DNA of 64,000 nt, from NCBI GenBank assembly GCA_963819855.1, contig CAWFYC010000035.1, forward strand, positions 1 through 64,000, given 5' to 3'. Positions 28,255 through 37,556 of the stretch are shown piece by piece; position 1 is the first letter of the stretch; each line of letters starts with the position of its first letter. The position numbers and the translations under genes are program-made. The stretch is from JAMXLO01 sp963819855. GTDB taxonomy: Bacteria; Pseudomonadota; Alphaproteobacteria; Acetobacterales; Acetobacteraceae. The notes under the pieces are model-generated. The model did not search any database and had not been told where the DNA came from. It saw only the letters and a list, made by a program, of their open reading frames with translations.

Positions 28255-29193
28255 ATGAACCTGTTGACAGACGAAGGCCCGGAGAAGTCCGCGGCCGAGC
28301 CCGGCGGTGGCATGGGCATGCGCTTCTGGGGTGTGCGGGGCAGCCTCCCCACGCCTGGGCCGGCGACGTTGCGGTATGGCGGGAATACAATTTGCGTCGA
28401 ATTGCGCTGCGGCCCGCATTTGCTGATCCTCGATGCCGGCAGCGGGCTGCGCGAGCTCGGCGCCGCTCTGGCCGCTTCCCAGGTGCCGGTGGATGCTGAT
28501 CTGCTGCTCAGTCACACCCACCTCGACCACATCTGCGGGCTGCCGTTCCTCCCGGCGCTGTACGACCCGCAGGCGCGCCTGCGCTTCTGGGGCGGCCATC
28601 TTGCCGCGCCGGCTGGCATCGCAGAGGCGCTGCGTGTCACCTGGCGAGCGCCGTTGATGCCCGACCTGGATGCGGACTTTCGTGCGCACACCGCGTTTCA
28701 CGATTTTATAGCGGGAGAATATCTGCAACTGCACCCGGACCTGCGTGTCGGGACGACGGCTCTGCGCCACCCTGGCAACTCGATCGGCTACCGGGTCCAT
28801 TGGGGCGGTGCCAGCATCTGCTACATCACGGATACCGAGCACCCGGCGGATGGGCTCGACGGGGACCTGCTCCGGTTTGTCGACGGCACGGACGTGCTGA
28901 TCTACGATGCCAGCTACACGGACGCGGAATATCGGTCCCGGGTCGGCTGGGGGCATTCGACCTGGCAGGCAGGCGTGAACCTTGCCGATGCCGCCGCGGT
29001 CGGGCAACTCGTGTTGTTTCACCATGACCCAAGTCACGACGATGACGTGATGGATGCGATCGCCGGCGCTGCGGCGGATCGACGTCCCGGCACATTGGTC
29101 GCCCGGGAAGGAATGACGCTTGCAGTCACTGAGGTGGCCATTTCCAAAGGCATCGCTTGCTGCCCGGATCAACCAGCCGCAGGCCCGCCATGA
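28255..29193 (+). CDS. MBL-fold metallo-hydrolase
   Basis: The 312-residue product is a metallo-beta-lactamase-fold hydrolase of the type beginning MRFWGVRGSLPTPGP and YGGNT. Metal-binding SHTHLDHICG (HxHxDH) lies around residue 90, a second His in ALRHPGNSIGYR, the bridging Asp in ITDTEHP, and the last His in LFHHDPSHDDD. This subgroup often occurs with signalling proteins, and here it is divergent from a GAF-kinase operon; a cyclic-nucleotide phosphodiesterase-like role is possible but unproven. ATG 28255 has GGCGGGAG upstream; ATG 28312 or 28318 would also keep the whole domain. Confidence 0.85.
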   Translation: MNLLTDEGPEKSAAEPGGGMGMRFWGVRGSLPTPGPATLRYGGNTICVELRCGPHLLILDAGSGLRELGAALAASQVPVDADLLLSHTHLDHICGLPFLPALYDPQARLRFWGGHLAAPAGIAEALRVTWRAPLMPDLDADFRAHTAFHDFIAGEYLQLHPDLRVGTTALRHPGNSIGYRVHWGGASICYITDTEHPADGLDGDLLRFVDGTDVLIYDASYTDAEYRSRVGWGHSTWQAGVNLADAAAVGQLVLFHHDPSHDDDVMDAIAGAAADRRPGTLVAREGMTLAVTEVAISKGIACCPDQPAAGPP

Positions 29194-29215
29194 CTGCGGC
29201 GGCCGGCCAGGATCG

Positions 29216-29797
29216 ATGCTGACGCTGTATTTCGCGCCTGGCGCGAGCTCGATGGCGCCACACATCGCACTGCACGAGATCGGCGCGCCGTTCGAGAGCC
29301 GGCCGCTGTCGTTCCACAGGAAGGAAAATCGCGATCCGGCGTTCCTGGCGATCAACCCGGAAGGCAAGGTGCCGACATTGACGATCGACGGCCGCCCGCT
29401 GACCGAGGTGGCCGGCATCCTGTACTATCTCGCTCGGCGCTTCCCGGAGGCCGGCCTACTGCCGGCGGACGATGTCGAGGCCGAGGCACAGGCGATGTCG
29501 TGGATGTCGTTCATCGCCGCGACGGTGCATCCGGCGCGGCGGCAGGGACCGGAGCGTGCGCGCTCGGTATACGCGATCGCGGAGCAGCGGCTGGGTGAGC
29601 AGGAGTGGGCGGCGGGATGCTACTCGATCGCCGACATCCATCTGTTCCGGCTGTTCTGGCGATTCCGCGGCTGGCTCGATCCGGCACCTGGCGAGTTCCC
29701 GCACCTGGCCGGGCATTACCAGCGGATGATGGCGCGACCGGCGGTGCGCAAGACCATCGAGATCGAGGCGGCGATCGGCTACGAGTTACCGGCGTAG
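29216..29797 (+). CDS. Glutathione S-transferase family protein
   Basis: The 193-residue protein shows the N-terminal thioredoxin-like domain (LTLYFAPGASSMAPHIALHE, NPEGKVPTL about residue 45, the glutathione-contact TEVAGILYYLA with Glu in place of Ser) and an all-helical C-domain with the capping SIADIHLFRLFWR. Ser in PGASSMA is the likely activating residue of a beta-class enzyme. ATG 29216 has AGGA upstream and lies 22 bp after the MBL gene on the same strand, so the two may be co-transcribed. Substrate unknown. The C-domain is somewhat shorter than usual. Confidence 0.88.
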   Translation: MLTLYFAPGASSMAPHIALHEIGAPFESRPLSFHRKENRDPAFLAINPEGKVPTLTIDGRPLTEVAGILYYLARRFPEAGLLPADDVEAEAQAMSWMSFIAATVHPARRQGPERARSVYAIAEQRLGEQEWAAGCYSIADIHLFRLFWRFRGWLDPAPGEFPHLAGHYQRMMARPAVRKTIEIEAAIGYELPA

Positions 29798-29800
29798 CGG

Positions 29801-30199
29801 TCAGAACGCGCCGCAGACCGGGTGTACGGTGGTGCCGACCGACTGCTGGTGGAACTGTGTCCGGTAGGCGTCCTTGATCGCGGCGATCGCGGCATCGCCG
29901 GCGGGCGTGTCAGGCATCGCTACGACGATGACCTTGGTGCGCTCCTTGCTGATCCGGTGCGTCGCCGGGTTCATCCACTGACCATCGGCATCGAACGCGG
30001 TGAACCCGTCGGGCAGGTGTGGCGTGACCACCTGCGCGGTGAACTCGGCCCAGTCCTGATCGGTCACGGATGAGCGGCCGAAGAACAGTTCGTATTGCAG
30101 CATCGGCGCGCCGCCGAGACGCGCGCATGGCAACTGCGGAGGCGTGCACGCTGTGACCGCCAGCCCGCCGAGATAGAACACGCGAACGACCGGATGCAT
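29801..30199 (-). CDS. DUF3574 domain lipoprotein
   Basis: The 132-residue product carries a lipoprotein-like signal (YLGGLAVTAC, Cys about residue 18). The rest is a DUF3574 domain, with the landmark YELFFGRSSVTDQDWAEFTA, PHLPDGFTAFDADGQW and FHQQSVGTTVHPVCGAF. The family is thought to be periplasmic; its function is unknown. It is divergent from the ABC-importer operon with 100 bp between start codons and convergent with the GST gene. Confidence 0.82.
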   Translation of the reverse strand: MHPVVRVFYLGGLAVTACTPPQLPCARLGGAPMLQYELFFGRSSVTDQDWAEFTAQVVTPHLPDGFTAFDADGQWMNPATHRISKERTKVIVVAMPDTPAGDAAIAAIKDAYRTQFHQQSVGTTVHPVCGAF

Positions 30200-30299
30200 A
30201 TTGCTCCGCTTCCTGGCATCGAATTGCGCCGTCGGGCGGCACACCTTATCCTGTCTGCGAGACAATGCGACCCGGCGAGTCACCAGGGAGGCACTCACG

Positions 30300-31580
30300 A
30301 TGAAAATATTCATCGCGGCGATAGTGATGACGATGGCAGCGATCGCTATGCCACGCACCGCGGCGAAAGCCGAGGATGTGACGTTGACGGTCTGGACGCA
30401 TGAGGCGGACGAGGACGCGAAGGTCGCGTTCCGTGAGCTTGCCGCGCGCAACCTTGAGAAGACGCATCCCGGTGTTACCGTCAAGATCACCTGGTACGAG
30501 AAGAACCCGATGCTGGCTGCGCTGAAGACCGCGCTGCCGGCGGGCCAGGGACCCGACGTGTTCTATGTCGAGCCGGATTGGACCGAGTATGTCGATGCCG
30601 GCTACCTGGAGCCGCTCGACAATCTGGTGAACTGGAACAACATCCAGCCATGGGCACGACAGGTCTGGGTGCACAACGGCAAGACCTACGGCGTGGCGCA
30701 GGAGGCCTATACCAACGAGATCTATTACAACAAGGACCTGCTGAAGAAGCTCGGCGTCGAGCTGCCGGCGAACGCGCAGTTCACCCAGGAACAGTTCCTC
30801 GACCTGGTGAAGAAGGCCAGGGCGGCCGGCATCACACCGATCGCACAAGGCGTCGGCGACCGCCCGTTCCCGGGCGCCTATATCCTTGGCGAAGCGCTGC
30901 TGCGCAAGCTGGGCAAGGACGATTATCGCAACCTGTTCACCGGCAAGCTTTCCTTCGATGACCCACGCGTTGTCGATGTGTTCAAGTGGGTGAAGCAGGT
31001 GGTCGATGCCGGCGCTTATCCGAAAGACTTCATGACGCTGAAGCTCGGTGAGTCCCACTACTACTTCTACACCAGACCCGGCGCGCTGATGCTGCCGATG
31101 GGAAGCTGGTATACCGGCCGCGCTTTTGTGCCGGTGGACAAGGGCGGTCAACCGCAGGACTTCCCGCTGGGCATCATGCAGTTCCCGGCGATGGACGGCG
31201 GCGCCTGCAACCAATGCAAGACATCCAATGTCGGCGCGAGCTTCGGCATCAATGCAGCGAGCAAGCACAAGGAGCTTGCGGCGGCGTTCATCGACGCGAT
31301 GTCCACACCCGAGATGGGCAAGAGGTGGATCGAGACCATCTATCTCCAGACCGGCATCAAGGCCGATGTGAAGCAGTTCAGCGGCCCCCACGCGGCGTAT
31401 TTCACCGAGCTGATGGAGCGGCAGAACGGCACCGACTACTTCATCGGCGGACCGCTCGACCTGGCGCGGGGGCAGTGCAAGGACTCATTCGGGCAGGTGA
31501 TGAACAGCGCGTTCCCGGGCGGGCTGCTGCCGGTTGACCAGGCAATCAAGATGATGAACGCCGCATGCTACAAGGGTTAG
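30300..31580 (+). CDS. ABC transporter substrate-binding protein, carbohydrate type
   Basis: This 426-residue periplasmic binding protein belongs to the maltose/glycerol-3-phosphate-type cluster (family 1). The signal peptide MKIFIAAIVMTMAAIA ends at about AKA-ED. The mature part opens with LTVWTHEADEDAK, and GPDVFYVEPDWTEYVDAGYL is the typical hinge-side segment. GACNQCKTSN contains a CxxC that may form a disulfide, unusual for the family. ATG 30300 has GGGAGG upstream. It heads a four-gene importer operon (to 34414). The ligand is probably a sugar or polyol; not determinable here. Confidence 0.92.
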   Translation: MKIFIAAIVMTMAAIAMPRTAAKAEDVTLTVWTHEADEDAKVAFRELAARNLEKTHPGVTVKITWYEKNPMLAALKTALPAGQGPDVFYVEPDWTEYVDAGYLEPLDNLVNWNNIQPWARQVWVHNGKTYGVAQEAYTNEIYYNKDLLKKLGVELPANAQFTQEQFLDLVKKARAAGITPIAQGVGDRPFPGAYILGEALLRKLGKDDYRNLFTGKLSFDDPRVVDVFKWVKQVVDAGAYPKDFMTLKLGESHYYFYTRPGALMLPMGSWYTGRAFVPVDKGGQPQDFPLGIMQFPAMDGGACNQCKTSNVGASFGINAASKHKELAAAFIDAMSTPEMGKRWIETIYLQTGIKADVKQFSGPHAAYFTELMERQNGTDYFIGGPLDLARGQCKDSFGQVMNSAFPGGLLPVDQAIKMMNAACYKG

Positions 31581-32494
31581 GGCGACGGGGGCGGCGCGAG
31601 ATCGACGCACGCCGCGCCGCCCCCGCCACCCTGACCCTGTTCCTCGCGCCGGCGCTGTTGCTGTATGCCGGATTCACGCTCTACCCGGTACTGCGCACGT
31701 TCTACAACAGCGTCCATACGATCAAGCCGCACGGTCTCCAGGAGTTCGTCGGTCTGGCGAATTTTTCCGAGCTGCTGCACTCCGATTTCGTGTTCTGGAA
31801 GGCGGTTGGAAACACGGCGCTGTTCACAATCGTGGCGACGATCGCCGACGTGTTCGGCGGATTGCTGCTGGCGCTGGTGCTGTTCTCGCGCGCACCGCTC
31901 GCCCCGCTGCTGCGGATCCTGTGGTTCACCCCGGTCCTGATGTCCTACGTCGTGGTCGGCATCATCTGGGTGTGGATCTACGATTACGACTGGGGGCTGG
32001 CCAACCAGATCCTCCGCGCCATCGGACTCGGTGCGTTCGAACAATCATGGCTCGGCGATCCGCGCACCGCGCTCTGGTCGGTGATGGCGACCCACGTCTG
32101 GAAGTGGCTCGGCTTCAACATGATCATCTTCCTGGCGGCACTGTACGCCCTGCCAGGCGAGGTACTGGGCGCCGCGGAACTGGACAACTGCGGATGGCTG
32201 GCGAAGCTGATCTTCATTATCATCCCGATGCTGCGACCGACCATCGTCAACCTGCTGGTGCTGAGCTTCATCGGCAAGATGATGGTGTTCGACCTGATCT
32301 GGATCATGACCGGCGGCGGCCCGCTGTGGTCCACCGAGACGGTCTCCACCTACGTCTACAAGCGCGCATTCGACTGGAACACGTTCGATCTCGGCTACCC
32401 GTCGGCGATCGCGGTGCTGTGGTTCATCATCATCCTGATCTTCATCGTCCTGATGACACGCCTGCTGCGCCAGCGCGACCGGCTCGAGTTCTAG
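31565..32494 (+). CDS. ABC transporter permease, MalF/UgpA type
   Basis: The 309-residue inner-membrane protein has six predicted helices, with an N-terminal LTLFLAPALLLYAGFTLYPV. The cytoplasmic EAA loop that contacts the ATPase is visible in EVLGAAELDNCGWLAKLIFI followed by IIPMLRP (about residues 200-225). ATG 31565 overlaps the binding-protein gene by 16 nt, so translation is probably coupled. It forms the importer channel with the next permease. Confidence 0.92.
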   Translation: MLQGLGRRGRREIDARRAAPATLTLFLAPALLLYAGFTLYPVLRTFYNSVHTIKPHGLQEFVGLANFSELLHSDFVFWKAVGNTALFTIVATIADVFGGLLLALVLFSRAPLAPLLRILWFTPVLMSYVVVGIIWVWIYDYDWGLANQILRAIGLGAFEQSWLGDPRTALWSVMATHVWKWLGFNMIIFLAALYALPGEVLGAAELDNCGWLAKLIFIIIPMLRPTIVNLLVLSFIGKMMVFDLIWIMTGGGPLWSTETVSTYVYKRAFDWNTFDLGYPSAIAVLWFIIILIFIVLMTRLLRQRDRLEF

Positions 32495-32498
32495 CCGG

Positions 32499-33311
32499 AT
32501 GTGGCGACGCACCCCGCTCCTTGTCTTCCTGCTGCTCTACACGGTGGTGAGCGGCGGCCCGTTCGTCTGGGTCGCGATCATGTCGGTGCGCACCACTCCG
32601 GAGATCTTCGCCAGCCCCTACGCGCTGCCCACGCACTTCCACTGGGAAAAATTTGCCCAGGCCTGGAGCCATTCGAACTACAGCACCTATTTCTGGAACA
32701 GCATCATCGTGGTCACGACCGCAGTCGGCCTGATCACCGTGTTCGGTGCGATGGCGGCGCACTGCCTGGCGCGCTACCGGTTCCGCGCCAACCGGCCGAT
32801 TCGCTTCCTGATCCTGTCCGGAATGATCCTGCCGCCGCAGCTGCTGATTCTGTCGCTGTTCCAGATCCTGCTCGACTACCACCTCTACAACACGCTGACC
32901 GGTCTGATCCTGGTCTATGTCGCCGGCCACCTGGCGATGACCGTCTATATCCTCGAGGGCTTCTTCGCCCAGATTCCTCAGGACCTGTTCGATGCCGCAC
33001 GCATGGACGGCTACGGCGACTTCGAGATCTTCTGGCGCATCACCCTGCCGGTCGGCGCGCCTGCACTGTTTACCACGGTCACGCTCAACTTCATCATTCT
33101 GTGGAACGAATTCCTCTACGCGGTCGTACTGCTCACCGAGGACGACAAGCGCACGCTTCCCCTCGGAATCATGCACTTCATGGGCAGCCACCAGCTCGAT
33201 GTCGGCATGGTGGCGACGGGACTGATGATCGCGATCGCCCCGGTGATCTTGCTCTACGCGTTGTTCTCCGACACCATGATCAGAGGCATGACCGCTGGGG
33301 CGGTACGCTGA
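32499..33311 (+). CDS. ABC transporter permease, MalG/UgpE type
   Basis: The 270-residue partner permease shows about six membrane helices starting with LLVFLLLYTVVSGGPFVWVA. The EAA loop DLFDAARMDGYGDFEIFWRI (about residue 165) is well kept, and the SVRTTPEIFASPYALP periplasmic segment is typical. It begins 4 bp after the first permease and its stop overlaps the ATPase start by one base (TGATG). Confidence 0.92.
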   Translation: MWRRTPLLVFLLLYTVVSGGPFVWVAIMSVRTTPEIFASPYALPTHFHWEKFAQAWSHSNYSTYFWNSIIVVTTAVGLITVFGAMAAHCLARYRFRANRPIRFLILSGMILPPQLLILSLFQILLDYHLYNTLTGLILVYVAGHLAMTVYILEGFFAQIPQDLFDAARMDGYGDFEIFWRITLPVGAPALFTTVTLNFIILWNEFLYAVVLLTEDDKRTLPLGIMHFMGSHQLDVGMVATGLMIAIAPVILLYALFSDTMIRGMTAGAVR

Positions 33312-34414
33312 TGGCCGTGGTCGCCATCGAGGCACTCAGCAAACGTTATCCCGGCAGCAACGAGACCGCGGTCACGGATTTCAGTCTCGCCATCGCGGAC
33401 GGCGAGTTCATGGTGCTGCTCGGTCCGTCCGGCTGCGGCAAATCCTCGGTGCTGCGCATGATTGCCGGCCTTGAGCCGATCACCGCGGGCACGATCGCGA
33501 TCGACGGCAAGGTGGTGAACCAGGTTCCCGCCAAGCAGCGCGACATCGCGATGGTGTTCCAGTCCTATGCGCTCTATCCGCACATGGACGTGTTCAACAA
33601 TCTCGCCTTCGGTCTGCGGCGGCGGCGCGTGCCCGCGGCGGAGATCGACCGGCGGGTCAGGCAGGCGGCCGACAAGCTGGGCCTTACGCCATTCCTGCGG
33701 CGCAAGCCGCACGCATTGTCAGGCGGCCAGCGGCAACGGGTTGCACTCGGCCGCGCCATCGTGCGCGAACCCAAGGTGTTTCTGTTCGACGAACCGCTGT
33801 CGAATCTGGATGCCGCGCTGCGGGTATCCACGCGCAACGAACTGATACGGCAACAGCACGAGATCGGCATCACCACCATCTACGTGACGCATGATCAGGT
33901 CGAGGCGATGACGATGGGGCACCGTATCTGCATCATGGACAAAGGCGAGGTGGTGCAGATCGGCGCACCGCTCGAGGTGTATCGCAATCCCGTCAACACC
34001 TTCGTCGCACGATTCCTCGGCAATCCGCCGATGAACCTGGTGCCGATCGAACTTGGTCGATGCTCCGGACGACTGGGAAGGGTCAGTATCCCGCTGCGGT
34101 CGTGGTCCGAAACGGCGCTGGGGCCGGCACGCGGCGTTCTGCTCGGTATCCGTCCCGAGGATCTTTATGAAACGCCGCCACGGCCCGGCGACGATCTGGT
34201 GCCGATCGCGATGCAGGTCAGCGCGGTCGAACCGCTTGGCGCGGAGACCCTGCTGGTGCTGACGCTCGATGATGACACCACGGACATCATCGCGCGCGTC
34301 GGGCGCGACACGCGCCTTCGGATCGGCGAGCGCGCAACCATCCTGCTCGACACCACAACGGTTCACCTGTTCGATCCGATTACGACGCGCGTGATCGCGC
34401 GTGACCTGGCGTGA
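33311..34414 (+). CDS. ABC transporter ATP-binding protein, MalK/UgpC type
   Basis: This 367-residue ATPase energises the importer. It has Walker A GPSGCGKSS (about residue 38), Q-loop MVFQSYALYPHM, signature LSGGQRQRVALGRA (about 136), Walker B VFLFDEPLSNLD, and H-loop VTHDQVEAM. The extra C-terminal region (from about 240) with GIRPEDL is the TOBE regulatory domain of carbohydrate transporters. It closes the operon; its stop abuts the convergent MFS stop (shared TGATCA), leaving no room for a terminator between the genes. Confidence 0.93.
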   Translation: MAVVAIEALSKRYPGSNETAVTDFSLAIADGEFMVLLGPSGCGKSSVLRMIAGLEPITAGTIAIDGKVVNQVPAKQRDIAMVFQSYALYPHMDVFNNLAFGLRRRRVPAAEIDRRVRQAADKLGLTPFLRRKPHALSGGQRQRVALGRAIVREPKVFLFDEPLSNLDAALRVSTRNELIRQQHEIGITTIYVTHDQVEAMTMGHRICIMDKGEVVQIGAPLEVYRNPVNTFVARFLGNPPMNLVPIELGRCSGRLGRVSIPLRSWSETALGPARGVLLGIRPEDLYETPPRPGDDLVPIAMQVSAVEPLGAETLLVLTLDDDTTDIIARVGRDTRLRIGERATILLDTTTVHLFDPITTRVIARDLA

Positions 34415-35629
34415 TCAGAACTTGCTACGCCGGCCAACCAGCACAAGAACCGCTCCCGCGAGCTGCAGCGCGATGCAGAGCCCGATCGCGGTGTCGTAGG
34501 AACCGGTCGCATCGCGCGCTAGGCCCAGCAGCGTCGGGCCGAACGCCAGGGTTGCCTGCCCCACCATCGAACTGAGCCCGATCGCCACGCCGAACGACTG
34601 CGGCGGGAATTCACGCTGCACGATCAGCGCCGGCAGTGTGATGACGTTGCCGACTGAAAGTCCAAACACCACGCTGCCGATGTAAAGCGCCTCCGGCCGA
34701 TCCGGCAGTGCCAGCATCAGCCCCAGTCCCGCGGCCTGCGATGCGAAACTGGCGGCCGAGGCGACGCGTTGGTTCGCCCGGTCGATCACCGGAGCAAAGG
34801 CCAGCCGCCCGGCCGCCGCCGCGATCGCGGTGGCGGCGATGGCGATGCCCGCCCCGTCGCTGCCGAGATGCGGCAGCAGGAACGCCACCTGGTGCACGAT
34901 GAACCCGACCTGCGCCGCCAGTGCGAAGGCGAACGGCAGCGCGACGGTCCAGAAATGCAGGCTCCGCAGCATCTGGCCCGAAGAATGAGTGTTCTGTGCC
35001 GACGTGGTCTGCTGGTGTGCAGCCACGCGCCCCACGCCGAACAGCAGCATCGGCAGCAGAATTGCCAGCGCCGCCGGCACCAGCAGCAGCACGGCCGATT
35101 CGAGGCCCATCCGATGCACCAGGCTCACCAGCAGCGGCGTGATGGTAAAGCCGCCGGCGCTGGCGCCGTTCAACGCCAGGCTGAGCGCGAGACCACGCCT
35201 GCGGTCGAACCAATAAGCCAGTGTCATGGCGATGGCCGTTGTCGTGGTGGCTGCCCAGCCGATCGCCATCACGATGCCGCAGACATAGAGCTGCCACGGC
35301 GCGTGCACCCGGCTCAGTCCGATCACGCCGAGGCCGAGGATGATCGCGCCCGCTGCGAGCAGCAGCCGTGGGCCCCACAGCTCGATCGCTCGATGCACGC
35401 GCGTGAGCAGCACGGCGCCGACAAGATAATAGACCGTGGTCGCCGAGGCGATCAGCGAGGCCGGCCAGCCGCGTGTCTGGTGCAGGTCGGCGAGATAGAC
35501 CGACTGGCCGTAGAAGCCGAACCCCCAGGCGAACACGGCCGTGCAGAAGCAGGCGAGCACAACCGGCCAGCCCTGGCGAAATTCACCCGCGGATGCTTCG
35601 ACGGGAGCGGATAAGACGATCTGGCTCAT
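34415..35629 (-). CDS. MFS transporter
   Basis: This 404-residue major facilitator protein has about 12 membrane helices, with FGFYGQSVYLADLHQTRGW early on and the loop 2-3 region LLTRVHRAIELWGPR. The AYWFDRRRGLALSLALNGAS segment resembles monocarboxylate/oxalate-formate type carriers, so the cargo may be an organic acid, by inference only. ATG 35629 is chosen over an upstream TTG. It is divergent from the LysR gene (80 bp between starts), which probably controls it. Confidence 0.88.
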   Translation of the reverse strand: MSQIVLSAPVEASAGEFRQGWPVVLACFCTAVFAWGFGFYGQSVYLADLHQTRGWPASLIASATTVYYLVGAVLLTRVHRAIELWGPRLLLAAGAIILGLGVIGLSRVHAPWQLYVCGIVMAIGWAATTTTAIAMTLAYWFDRRRGLALSLALNGASAGGFTITPLLVSLVHRMGLESAVLLLVPAALAILLPMLLFGVGRVAAHQQTTSAQNTHSSGQMLRSLHFWTVALPFAFALAAQVGFIVHQVAFLLPHLGSDGAGIAIAATAIAAAAGRLAFAPVIDRANQRVASAASFASQAAGLGLMLALPDRPEALYIGSVVFGLSVGNVITLPALIVQREFPPQSFGVAIGLSSMVGQATLAFGPTLLGLARDATGSYDTAIGLCIALQLAGAVLVLVGRRSKF

Positions 35630-35709
35630 GCGTCGCAGGTGTGCTGCCTCGGGCCGTCGCACAAACAATTCTTCATGGCAGGTTCGGTTGAGATAATCTA
35701 TCCTGAGCC

Positions 35710-36651
35710 ATGCCCGGTCTGCCGCCCCTCAATGCCCTGCGCGCCTTCGAGGCCGTCGCCCGCCATCTCAGCATGAAGGAGGCGGCGGCGGAACTCTCGG
35801 TGACGCCCGGTGCGGTGAGCCAGCTGGTGCGTGGTCTGGAAGCACGTCTCGGCACCCAACTGTTCCGCCGCGGCAACCGCACACTGGTACTGACCGAGGC
35901 GGGGCAGAGCTACTTTGCGCCGATCCGTCACGCCTTCCGCCAGATCGGTGAGGCGACGCGGCGGCTGCGAGCGCGGCCGTTTGCCGGCGTGCTGACCGTG
36001 AGCGCACCGCCCGCCTTCGCCGCTTCGTGGTTGGTGCCGCGGCTTGGCCGCTTTCGTGAATGGCACGCCGATATCGAACTGAACATCGCCACCACGCGCG
36101 GCCTGGCGAATTTTGCCGCCGATGGGGTCGATGTGGCGATCCGACACGGCCTTGGGCGCTATCCCGGACTGCGCTGCGACCGCGTCGCCGGCATCGCCAT
36201 GATACCAGTGTGCAGTCCGCGCTTTCTTGCCTCGCTGGCGGCACGGCCAATGCATCCGGCGGATCTGCTCGGGCTGCCGCTGCTGCACGACGCGGAACGG
36301 CAGGACTGGGCACTCTGGTTTCAGGCGCAGGAGGTCGCCGATCTCGGCCACGCGGCGTCGAGCGGCATCAGCTTCGACGACCAGACGCTGCTGATCCGCG
36401 CCGCGGCATCGCATCAGGGGATCGCGCTGGTGACCGAGACGCTGGCACGGCCGGAACTCGAGCAAGGCGGTCTCGTGCGCGTACTGGACGTGGCCTGGCC
36501 GCAGGAGTTTGCCTATTGGCTGGTGTGCCCGCGCGCCACCGCCGATCAGCCAAAGATCGTCGCGTTCCGCGACTGGCTGATGGCGGAAGGGCGGCGCGTC
36601 AGTTCGAACGCGCGTCCAGCCAGGCGAGCAGCGCCGGGGCGAACACCTTGA
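35710..36651 (+). CDS. LysR family transcriptional regulator (GcvA-like)
   Basis: This 313-residue regulator has an N-terminal winged helix-turn-helix (LNALRAFEAVARHLSMKEAA, SVTPGAVSQLVRGLE, about residues 6-45) and an effector-binding domain starting near VLTVSAPPAFAASWLVPRL. The ADGVDVAIRHGLGRYPGL block is typical of the GcvA/AmpR-like subgroup. Divergent from an MFS carrier, its probable target. The last 17 codons overlap the end of the convergent DUF3445 gene by about 50 bp, and its Arg/Pro-rich tail may be non-essential. Confidence 0.9.
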   Translation: MPGLPPLNALRAFEAVARHLSMKEAAAELSVTPGAVSQLVRGLEARLGTQLFRRGNRTLVLTEAGQSYFAPIRHAFRQIGEATRRLRARPFAGVLTVSAPPAFAASWLVPRLGRFREWHADIELNIATTRGLANFAADGVDVAIRHGLGRYPGLRCDRVAGIAMIPVCSPRFLASLAARPMHPADLLGLPLLHDAERQDWALWFQAQEVADLGHAASSGISFDDQTLLIRAAASHQGIALVTETLARPELEQGGLVRVLDVAWPQEFAYWLVCPRATADQPKIVAFRDWLMAEGRRVSSNARPARRAAPGRTP

Positions 36652-37555
36652 GGCTCTTGTAGTGCACCGTCGCCTCCGGCAGCGCGCGTACCGCCTCTGC
36701 CAGGCGAGACGCGGCGGTCGGCGTGGCGATGGCGCGCGCCAGTGGGTATGAGTGCACGCGTATCCCGAACAGGATCGCGCCCGATTGCGGCAGACGGCGC
36801 AGCGTCTGGCGCTCGACACGCAGGTAGAGGGCGTCGCCGGCGTTGTCGGGCGTGATCGCGTTGTTGCGCTGCACGCGCCATTTGCCGCCGGGTTGGAACA
36901 TCGCAGGATCGTCGAGCACCGACCAATTGAGCCGCGACGCGATATGGCCGGGCTTCACCTTCGCCATGAAACGATCGACCGGAGTGGCGAGGCGTTCGGC
37001 GTAGTGCGGCACTGGCCCGTGCACCGAAGCAAGCGGTTTGCCCAGCTTCTCGTGCAGTCGCCAGCGGCTGGGGAAGCAAAGAGCGGCGGCAGTGAACAAC
37101 GGCCCATCGTCGCTCTGCTGGATGATGCAGAGATCCTCCTGCACCAGTCGGCCGGCGAGTTCCAGCGGATCACACGGCAGGGCTGCAAGATTCCAGGTCT
37201 CGCCGGTGATTGCGTTGTGCAGGCTGTCGCCGTCACGCGCGAACCACTGCGGCTCATGCATCGTCAGGTTCGCGACAAGTTCGTGCAGTGTCTCGGCGCG
37301 GGCGGCGTCGGAGCTCGGCAGGGCGCCGAATACATCGCCGTGCTGCTCCGCGAGTAGGCGGCGGCGTTCCGCCATCTCATCGGTATAGCGCTCATCGATT
37401 TCGAACCACGCGCTCTCCGGCACAGTGGTCAGTGCCATCGCCATGCGGAATGGCCCGCTTTCGAATGGCAGGTAGATCGCCTCTAGTGGCAGGGCCAGAC
37501 CGTCGATGCCACCGTGGATATCGGAGACTAGCGTCTTGTTACCGCGCGGCGGCAA
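36599..37555 (-). CDS. DUF3445 / heme-dependent N-demethylase-like protein
   Basis: The sequence matches the DUF3445 family, which includes a heme-dependent oxidative N-demethylase. Landmarks are YLPFESGPFRMAMALTTVPE, WFEIDERYTDEMAERRRLLA, LVQEDLCIIQQSDDGPL, and CFPSRWRLHEKLGKPLASVH (about residue 170), followed by RNNWS-like RLNWSVLDDPAMF. The start is uncertain: TTG 37555 just after the upstream stop keeps the conserved YLPFESGPF block; the first ATG of this frame after it would remove it. The longer open frame above it overlaps the REase-HEPN gene and is not credible. Substrate unknown. Confidence 0.82.
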   Translation of the reverse strand: MPPRGNKTLVSDIHGGIDGLALPLEAIYLPFESGPFRMAMALTTVPESAWFEIDERYTDEMAERRRLLAEQHGDVFGALPSSDAARAETLHELVANLTMHEPQWFARDGDSLHNAITGETWNLAALPCDPLELAGRLVQEDLCIIQQSDDGPLFTAAALCFPSRWRLHEKLGKPLASVHGPVPHYAERLATPVDRFMAKVKPGHIASRLNWSVLDDPAMFQPGGKWRVQRNNAITPDNAGDALYLRVERQTLRRLPQSGAILFGIRVHSYPLARAIATPTAASRLAEAVRALPEATVHYKSLKVFAPALLAWLDARSN

Positions 37556-37556
37556 G

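Noticed and set aside
34412..34417. TGATCA between the convergent ATPase and MFS genes as an operator
   Set aside because: It is simply two abutting stop codons (TGA and its complement).
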